A stretch of DNA of 64,000 bases from Fenollaria sporofastidiosus (lineage in GTDB: Bacteria; Bacillota; Clostridia; Tissierellales; Peptoniphilaceae), in the NCBI RefSeq assembly GCF_943169635.2, contig NZ_OW968186.1, forward strand, positions 744,001-808,000. Direction: 5' to 3'. The notes beneath the pieces are model-generated. The model did no database searches. It saw only the letters and a list, made by a program, of their open reading frames with translations, and was not told the DNA's origin. Every line of letters begins with the position of its first letter. Positions within the stretch are counted from its first letter, which is position 1. The position numbers and the translations under genes are program-made. Below, in pieces: positions 58,533 through 64,000 of this stretch.

Positions 58533-59588
58533 ATGCAAAAGAGATTATTCGCCGTGCTTATGGCCTTGTGCCTAGCTCTTATTGCTTGCGGCACAAAAAC
58601 AAGCAAAGAAGAAAGAAAGGATCTTAGCATACTTCTACTTATCAATGGCACACTTGGTGACAAGAGCTTTTTTGACAGCGCTGAGGCTGGTATGAAGCTT
58701 ATCAAAGAAAAGTATCCTGATATTACGACTAAGACCATACAGATGGGTACTGATGAGACGAAGTATGATGCGATACTTGAAGAGAACACAGAGTCCAAGG
58801 CATATGACATCATAGTAGTTGGCACTTGGCAGCTAAAGGATAAGATACAAAAGATTTCCGACAAGTATCCAGAGCAAAACTTCATACTCTTCGACGATAA
58901 CGCAAATGACGGCGAGAAAAAGTATGAGAACATCTACTCGATACTCTACAAGCAAAACGAGGGAGGCTTTTTAGCAGGAGCTCTTGCAAGCCTTGTTGAA
59001 AGCAGCGAGGGATATAGTTTTGCCAAGAAGACTAAGAAGCTTGGACTTATTGGCGGCATGGATAATAAGATTATAAAGGACTTCTTACTTGGCTACGAAG
59101 ATGGAGCAAAGTATATCGATAGCGAGGCTACGATACTTAGTAGCTACGTTGGTAACTTCACTGACGCCATCAAGGCGAAGGACCTTGCAAACATCTTGTA
59201 CAAAAAGAAGGATGTTGATATCATCTTTAACGTTGCATCCATCGCGGGCCTTGGCATCATAGACTCGGCAGTAGAGAACGAGCGCTACGTCATAGGCGTG
59301 GATTCAGATCAAGCGGCTCTACTAGGTGACGAAAAGGCGAAGTACATCCTAACATCTATACTTAAGAGGGTCGATGTATCCTTACTAAGAGCGATTGATA
59401 AGTACAAAAAGGGAGAGAATATTTTTGGCACTACAGAGTTTTTGGGAGTAAAGGAAGGCGGCATAGCAATTGCTGATGGCGCATACTACGAGGCGAATAT
59501 AAGTAAAGACACAAGAGATAAGATGGAAGAAATTATTGCTGAAATAAAGGCTGATAAGATTAGTATAAGGTCAGAGTTCAATGATTAA
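58533..59588 (+). CDS. BMP/PnrA-family nucleoside-binding lipoprotein
   Basis: 351 residues. A signal peptide ends with lipobox L-I-A-C (Cys near 19). The periplasmic-binding-like fold shows LLINGTLGDKSFFDSAEAGM, then IIVVGTWQLKD, GGFLAGALASLVE, KKLGLIGGMDNKIIKDFLLGYEDGA and VIGVDSDQAAL, the pattern of nucleoside (Med/TmpC/BmpA) binding proteins. It feeds the ABC transporter encoded by the next three genes. Confidence 0.9.
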   Translation: MQKRLFAVLMALCLALIACGTKTSKEERKDLSILLLINGTLGDKSFFDSAEAGMKLIKEKYPDITTKTIQMGTDETKYDAILEENTESKAYDIIVVGTWQLKDKIQKISDKYPEQNFILFDDNANDGEKKYENIYSILYKQNEGGFLAGALASLVESSEGYSFAKKTKKLGLIGGMDNKIIKDFLLGYEDGAKYIDSEATILSSYVGNFTDAIKAKDLANILYKKKDVDIIFNVASIAGLGIIDSAVENERYVIGVDSDQAALLGDEKAKYILTSILKRVDVSLLRAIDKYKKGENIFGTTEFLGVKEGGIAIADGAYYEANISKDTRDKMEEIIAEIKADKISIRSEFND

Positions 59589-60651
59589 GATACGGAATTT
59601 ACACTTTGCTTATGGTGAGAACGTCATCTTTGACAAGTTTACACTTGATATAGACGCTAGGCTTAGCTTTCTTATGGGCAAGAATGGTGCGGGAAAGACG
59701 ACGCTTCTAAAGCTCATACATGCAGACTTAAAGGGCTACACTGGAGAGATAGTCTCGGACGAAGCCTTCATGGTGAGTCAAAGCTTTATGCTCTTTGACG
59801 ATTTAAGTGCTATAGAAAACATCGCCATCGCCATAGATATGAAGAAGGAAAAAGTCCTAAGCCTAGTTGAGACATCGCCATTCTATATATCAGGTCTTGA
59901 TAGAAAAGTTAAAGAGATGTCGACTATAGAAAAACAGACGCTTGAGCTTATCGCGATGAGCTTATCAGATAAGAAACTAATCCTACTTGATGAGGTGAGT
60001 GGGGCACTAGACTCGAGTGTAACTCAAAAGCTAATTGACTACATCAAGTCTTCTACAAAGAGCTTTCTTATGGTCTCGCACGACTCTGAGTTTATATCAG
60101 CCTTCGATGCTGAAGTGATTTATTTGAATGAGCAAAAAAACATTTCTTCACAAGCATCACATATAGTCACAGAGGGCAAAGATAAAAAGATTATTGGTAT
60201 ATATATAAAGGACGAGGCTGCTCTAGAAGAGCTTATGAATAAGTACAAAAGTTTTGCTTACGTAGCAAAGGATGTGCGCGAGGCTGTGCTTATGGACGAG
60301 AGGGCATATAGGAACATCTTCATATACGAGATGCTAGCTAATACAAGGCACGACTACGAAAGAGAAGCAGAGGACTTTATTAAGAGATATAAATTAAAGT
60401 TTAAGCCAAATGACATCACAAGTACACTCTCAGGTGGCAACTTGCAAAAGCTTGTCTTCTTTAGAGAGATGCTACGCGATGAAGAGGCATACATTTTATA
60501 TAATTACAAGAAGGGCATGGACTTCGAAGCGAAGGCGCTTGCTCAAGAGGCGATACTAAAGAGGCGAGATGAGGGTAGGACGATATACATCATCTCGGAC
60601 GATTATGAAGAATTAAAGGAGGATATAGTAGATGAAATCAAAGTCATTTAA
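59581..60651 (+). CDS. ATPase of the nucleoside ABC transporter, with shortened second half
   Basis: 356 residues, against about 500 for the usual two-domain YufO/RbsA-like ATPase. The first domain is intact: GKNGAGKTT (33-41), a divergent signature MSTIEKQTLELIAM and Walker B LILLDE (D137, E138). The second domain lacks a Walker A region altogether but keeps LSGGNLQK (283-290) and a Walker-B-like LYNYKKG with no acidic pair, then IYIISDDYEEL. One consensus ATP site could still form between Walker A of half 1 and the LSGG of half 2. It overlaps both neighbours. Confidence 0.85.
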   Translation: MIKIRNLHFAYGENVIFDKFTLDIDARLSFLMGKNGAGKTTLLKLIHADLKGYTGEIVSDEAFMVSQSFMLFDDLSAIENIAIAIDMKKEKVLSLVETSPFYISGLDRKVKEMSTIEKQTLELIAMSLSDKKLILLDEVSGALDSSVTQKLIDYIKSSTKSFLMVSHDSEFISAFDAEVIYLNEQKNISSQASHIVTEGKDKKIIGIYIKDEAALEELMNKYKSFAYVAKDVREAVLMDERAYRNIFIYEMLANTRHDYEREAEDFIKRYKLKFKPNDITSTLSGGNLQKLVFFREMLRDEEAYILYNYKKGMDFEAKALAQEAILKRRDEGRTIYIISDDYEELKEDIVDEIKVI

Positions 60652-61597
60652 GAGATATTTCATTTTGCTATATCCTATTTTTATGCTTATTGTCTTATTA
60701 ATACTTGCGCTTCTTTCACATAAGAGCTTTGCAGATATTGGGGCTGCGGCATTAAAACCATTCACCTCGCATCTATATAGACTGAGCTTTGTTAAAGAGT
60801 TTATGGTCATTAGCTTTTTATCCCTTGCTATGAACCTTTCCTTGTCGATGGGCGAGATGAATTTTTCGCTTGAAGGCATTTTTCATATGGGTATATTTTT
60901 ATGTGCACTTGTAGCTATATACTGCGCAAATTTTTTCTTTATTATAATTTTCATTCCAATCATTTTATTCTTACTATGGCAAGTACCTAAGGGCATATCC
61001 AGTGGAGATGGCAAGAAACTCATCATATCGTCACTGATCTTTAACTATGTGATTTTAGGCATTATCAATTACTTGGTATATACATTCTTCTCTGATGAGA
61101 GCATCTCCTCAGCTGTAACAAAAAAATTTGACTTCGCTCTTGACATAAGAGCAGCTCTTCTACTTAGTGCTGTCTCTCTTATAGTCTTCGTAGTCCTTGC
61201 ACGTAAGTTCTCTTTAGTAAAGAAGCTTAAGCTAATTAAGGATGCACCGAGCGTTTTAATCTCGACTGGAACTGATATAAATAAAGAAAAGAGGGCGATT
61301 GACCTTTGCCTTGCTATGCTTACATCTGTGGCAGCATTTTTATATTTATTTTTAAACTACGAGCGCTTCAGCTTGCAAGGCTTTACAGGCTATGGATTTG
61401 ACGCGATAACTGTGTCTTTACTCGCTCGCGGCGACTTTAAAAAACTTGCCTATCCAGCAATTTTAATTACATACATAAGACTTTTAAGCCTTGTCATGCA
61501 GACCGAATTTTCATTCGTCTCGTCTGTGATGTATTTAATGCAAGGCGTTCTCATTTTTATATCAATATTGGAGGCGCGCAATGACAGAAATTATTAG
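60632..61597 (+). CDS. nucleoside ABC transporter permease 1 (YufP-like)
   Basis: 321 residues with about nine helices of the BPD_transp_2 fold; the segment LAMNLSLSMGEMNFSLEGIFHMGIF corresponds to the family's conserved N-terminal region and NYVILGIINYLVY to the coupling loop region. AAAGGAGG lies inside the ATPase gene, with a 20-base overlap. The sequence is rather divergent, but position between ATPase and second permease supports it. Confidence 0.85.
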   Translation: MKSKSFKRYFILLYPIFMLIVLLILALLSHKSFADIGAAALKPFTSHLYRLSFVKEFMVISFLSLAMNLSLSMGEMNFSLEGIFHMGIFLCALVAIYCANFFFIIIFIPIILFLLWQVPKGISSGDGKKLIISSLIFNYVILGIINYLVYTFFSDESISSAVTKKFDFALDIRAALLLSAVSLIVFVVLARKFSLVKKLKLIKDAPSVLISTGTDINKEKRAIDLCLAMLTSVAAFLYLFLNYERFSLQGFTGYGFDAITVSLLARGDFKKLAYPAILITYIRLLSLVMQTEFSFVSSVMYLMQGVLIFISILEARNDRNY

Positions 61598-62447
61598 AGC
61601 TTTTATACGCATATTTTTATTGTGCCTAGCCATCAATGCGATGAGAAATATTGGCCTATGCCTATTGCACGCGGACGGCCTTGTCAATATCTCAGCAATC
61701 ACAGCCATCATCGTCTTTAATGAAACGTCGTCCTTTGCACTAAGCTTAAGCACGGCTGTACTTGTGTGCATGAGTGTAAACATCTTATTCGTCTACCTAA
61801 CGAAGAGAAGGGGCACTTCGGACATTGTTTATGGTATAGCGATGAACCTTATGCTGCGCGGTCTATCAGGACTTATGCTCTATCTATACGCAGGCGACCT
61901 TGCTATGTCGACTTCACTGAGCATAAACTTCGACTCTAATATATTTGGAGTCAACATCTTCATAATCTTGGGAGCAGTAATGAGTCTAGCCTACTATGTA
62001 TTCTTATATAAGACAAAGGCAGGCCTTGAGCTAAGAGCCGTGGGACTTGATGAAGAAAAGGCTAAGTTTAGAAAATTAAATATATTTAGCTTGCGTCTTT
62101 ATGCTATTATCTTTGCATCCGTTTTTGCGGCGCTCGTTGGAAGCTTCTTATCGCTTTCGTACTTTTCATACTTCACAGAAAACATCTCGCAAAATGTGGG
62201 CTACGTATGCTTGGCACTTGAAGGCTTCTCAGCCATACATCCAGCTCTAACGCCAATCGCAAGCCTTGTATACGCTGTCTTTACTTATCTTGCAGGCTCC
62301 TTCCAAAGCGTGGCGGCCATTAACTACAAGCTACTTGATACTCTGCCTTACATCGTTATGCTTGTGCTCTTATACTTCTCTAAGGGCAAGGGCAAATTGC
62401 ACGGCAAGAATTTTTATGATATAATAAAAAAAGAGGTGAAAGAATGA
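61581..62447 (+). CDS. nucleoside ABC transporter permease 2 (YufQ-like)
   Basis: 288 residues, about eight helices. DIVYGIAMNLMLRGLSGLMLYLYAG and GLELRAVGLDEEKAKFRKLNIFSLR match the second permease of BMP-type transporters (the latter is the cytoplasmic EAA-like loop G-x2-L-R-A-x-G). It overlaps permease 1 by 17 bases and the next gene by 4. Confidence 0.88.
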   Translation: MTEIIRAFIRIFLLCLAINAMRNIGLCLLHADGLVNISAITAIIVFNETSSFALSLSTAVLVCMSVNILFVYLTKRRGTSDIVYGIAMNLMLRGLSGLMLYLYAGDLAMSTSLSINFDSNIFGVNIFIILGAVMSLAYYVFLYKTKAGLELRAVGLDEEKAKFRKLNIFSLRLYAIIFASVFAALVGSFLSLSYFSYFTENISQNVGYVCLALEGFSAIHPALTPIASLVYAVFTYLAGSFQSVAAINYKLLDTLPYIVMLVLLYFSKGKGKLHGKNFYDIIKKEVKE

Positions 62448-64000
62448 AAAAATTACTTAGAAATTTATTTATAGTATCGATACTGCTACTAACACTGATA
62501 CATACAGGAGAAGTTAAGGCAGCATCACTTAATTTAATCATAGACGGAAACAATGTTACAAAGAGCGCAAGTCCTATCCTCAAAGATGCGAGGACACTAG
62601 TGCCACTTCGTTTTATCGCGGAAACTTTTGGAAGAAACGTTGAGTGGAGTGACGCAGAAAGGAGCGTTACAGTTAGTGACGGCGCGAATAACTTCAAGCT
62701 ATACATTGATTCGTTCCTTATAGACATAAGTGACGGCTCACTTAAGTTTACAGATGTTGCGCCTTGTATAGTCAAGGGCAGAACTTACTTGCCACTAAGA
62801 GCAGTAGCAGAGCTTATGAACATAGCTGTTGGCTATGACGACCAAAGTAGAACTGTTAATATCGACTCTAGTGCATTTAATCAAAGCACACAAAGCACTA
62901 TGCTAATGGGACTAGAGCCAAATCAAAACATCACTACTAAGATGAACTTTACTTTTGCAAGTGATAAGACATTTGCAAAGGCAAAGCTGCTTCTACTTGA
63001 TGAAAATAACGAAGGATATATACAAGACGTTAAAACAAACATGAGTGAAACTCTAGAGTATCTTCCAAGTATGAAGGATGCTGGATGGAAGAAATTAGTC
63101 CTTGCACTATATGATGCGAGCGGCAAGCTTGTAGACGCGACAGGTGCGAGAGTAAACATAAATGTTCTTCCAAGAGTAACATATACAGGAGTTGACAATG
63201 GCGGCTTAGTGCAAGATGAGTTAAAGATTACTCCAGATATAAATTTTGTCGCATCAAAGATGAAGGCGATAATAACAAACCTAACAACAGGAGCAACAGA
63301 GACTAAGGACAATCTTGATCCAGAAGGAGAGTTCGCGTTTAGACCAAGCTATCTAGACTCAGGCAGCTACTCAATCATGCTATCGGCCTTTGATGAACTT
63401 GGAAACGAACACTTCGGCGAGACTAAGACCTTCACTATGAACATAAGTCCTTACATCAATATAACAGGTGTGCCAAAAGACGGTGTCATCTCTGGACAAG
63501 TGACTCTTAATGTGCAAAGAAACTTCGACGTTATGAGAACTGACTACATGCTTAGAGATCCACTTACAGGAACTGAGAGCGTTATCGAGTCGAAGTCCTA
63601 CGGCGCATGCAAGTTCTTCCCGAATGTAAAGGATGCAGGTCAAAAGGAAGTCTTCGTTAGATGTATAGACGCTAGCGGCAAGACTATGGAGAGCGAGCAC
63701 AAGCTTGTCTTGATAAAGGGTGACTCCAAACTATTGATTCAAGGCGTTGCACCAGGCGGTATAATTCATAAGTATATAGACCTAAATGCAGTGTCTAATG
63801 TTGGTGTCAACAGCGTAAACTATTATCTAAGAAACCTTAGAACAGGTAAAACTAAGACTATAGCAGAGAACGTTGCATATGGCGAGAACTATAGATATAA
63901 CGTAAATAGCGATGATGAGGGCGAGAACGAAATTTACGCAACAGGTAATCAAATTGATGCCTTCATAAAGGGTGAGAGCATAAAGTTTAGAATTTATACA
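62444..64000 (+). CDS. secreted protein with copper-amine-oxidase-N-like domain (partial)
   Basis: 519 residues are seen before the right edge, in an open frame. A cleavable signal peptide (about 1-27, ending VKAA) is followed by a copper amine oxidase N-terminal-like domain (about 28-145) with DARTLVPLRFIAETFGRNVEW and GRTYLPLRAVAELMNIAVGY. This is a wall-associated stalk module common in Firmicutes. The rest (about 155-519) looks like successive beta-sandwich modules. The ATG overlaps the permease end with AGAGGTG upstream, so it may be cotranscribed. Confidence 0.82.
   Translation, partial: MKKLLRNLFIVSILLLTLIHTGEVKAASLNLIIDGNNVTKSASPILKDARTLVPLRFIAETFGRNVEWSDAERSVTVSDGANNFKLYIDSFLIDISDGSLKFTDVAPCIVKGRTYLPLRAVAELMNIAVGYDDQSRTVNIDSSAFNQSTQSTMLMGLEPNQNITTKMNFTFASDKTFAKAKLLLLDENNEGYIQDVKTNMSETLEYLPSMKDAGWKKLVLALYDASGKLVDATGARVNINVLPRVTYTGVDNGGLVQDELKITPDINFVASKMKAIITNLTTGATETKDNLDPEGEFAFRPSYLDSGSYSIMLSAFDELGNEHFGETKTFTMNISPYINITGVPKDGVISGQVTLNVQRNFDVMRTDYMLRDPLTGTESVIESKSYGACKFFPNVKDAGQKEVFVRCIDASGKTMESEHKLVLIKGDSKLLIQGVAPGGIIHKYIDLNAVSNVGVNSVNYYLRNLRTGKTKTIAENVAYGENYRYNVNSDDEGENEIYATGNQIDAFIKGESIKFRIYT

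Overview
The window is AT-rich chromosomal DNA of a low-GC, Gram-positive-type anaerobe. The evidence is AGGAGG-type ribosome binding sites before nearly every gene, many TTG and GTG starts, SLH and lipoprotein surface proteins, and a Firmicutes-style S10-spc-alpha operon with a KOW protein after adk. Other anaerobe-type genes are a NuoE/NuoF pair, a 2[4Fe-4S] ferredoxin and CbiMNQO cobalt uptake. The class Tissierellia (Peptoniphilaceae-like) fits best, but this is an inference from gene content and not a database match. No rRNA, tRNA, CRISPR array, insertion sequence or prophage was recognised.

Layout. 1-989: start of a minus-strand nuoE-nuoF operon. 990-1625: AT-rich spacer with 19-bp degenerate tandem repeats, a consensus promoter and a structured leader. 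1626-15538: one long operon of ribosomal protein genes with secY, adk, a KOW protein, infA and rpoA, ended by a hairpin terminator; map and rpsD are absent from it. 15556-22346: HutD-like protein, three lipoproteins or small proteins, an rRNA/tRNA-type methyltransferase, a CDF metal exporter and an ATP-grasp ligase. 22431-28515: ferredoxin (minus strand), then trmN6-rsmI-nurA-herA-glgA. 28964-32962: aspartate ammonia-lyase, a repeat-rich spacer, and a membrane-protein/His-tailed DMT transporter pair. 33154-36549: a 1131-residue SLH protein with five near-identical InlB-type repeats and a transglutaminase domain. 36708-37457: an ArsM-type methyltransferase interrupted by TGA where the family has a conserved cysteine; this is the most notable locus. 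37678-41104: heterodimeric ABC exporter behind a structured leader. 41429-45846: metG-tatD-rnmV-rsmA-arsR. 46004-53209: cobalamin riboswitch, cbiMNQO, sirC-hemC-cobA/hemD-hemB and rnhA. 53279-55307: XRE repressor, ImmA-like protease and C39-type lipoprotein. 55362-62447: D-serine dehydratase, PII-like protein with a CPA2 antiporter, GNAT, and a BMP-type nucleoside ABC transporter whose ATPase has a shortened second half. 62444-64000: a copper-amine-oxidase-N-like surface protein running off the edge.

How it works together. The first quarter supplies translation and transcription machinery and shows dense translational coupling. The B12 block forms one regulatory unit: an ArsR-family metal sensor precedes it, and a B12 riboswitch leads cobalt uptake and the steps from 5-aminolevulinate to sirohydrochlorin.

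Main result. At 37278-37280 an in-frame TGA interrupts an otherwise complete ArsM-like arsenite methyltransferase. It is followed by a hairpin (7-bp stem, GGC loop) at the spacing expected for a bacterial SECIS, and the frame then continues 58 codons through the conserved ArsM C-terminus. The simplest reading is a selenocysteine-containing ArsM (249 residues, Sec191). Proof needs the selA/selB/selC/selD genes, which are not in this window.
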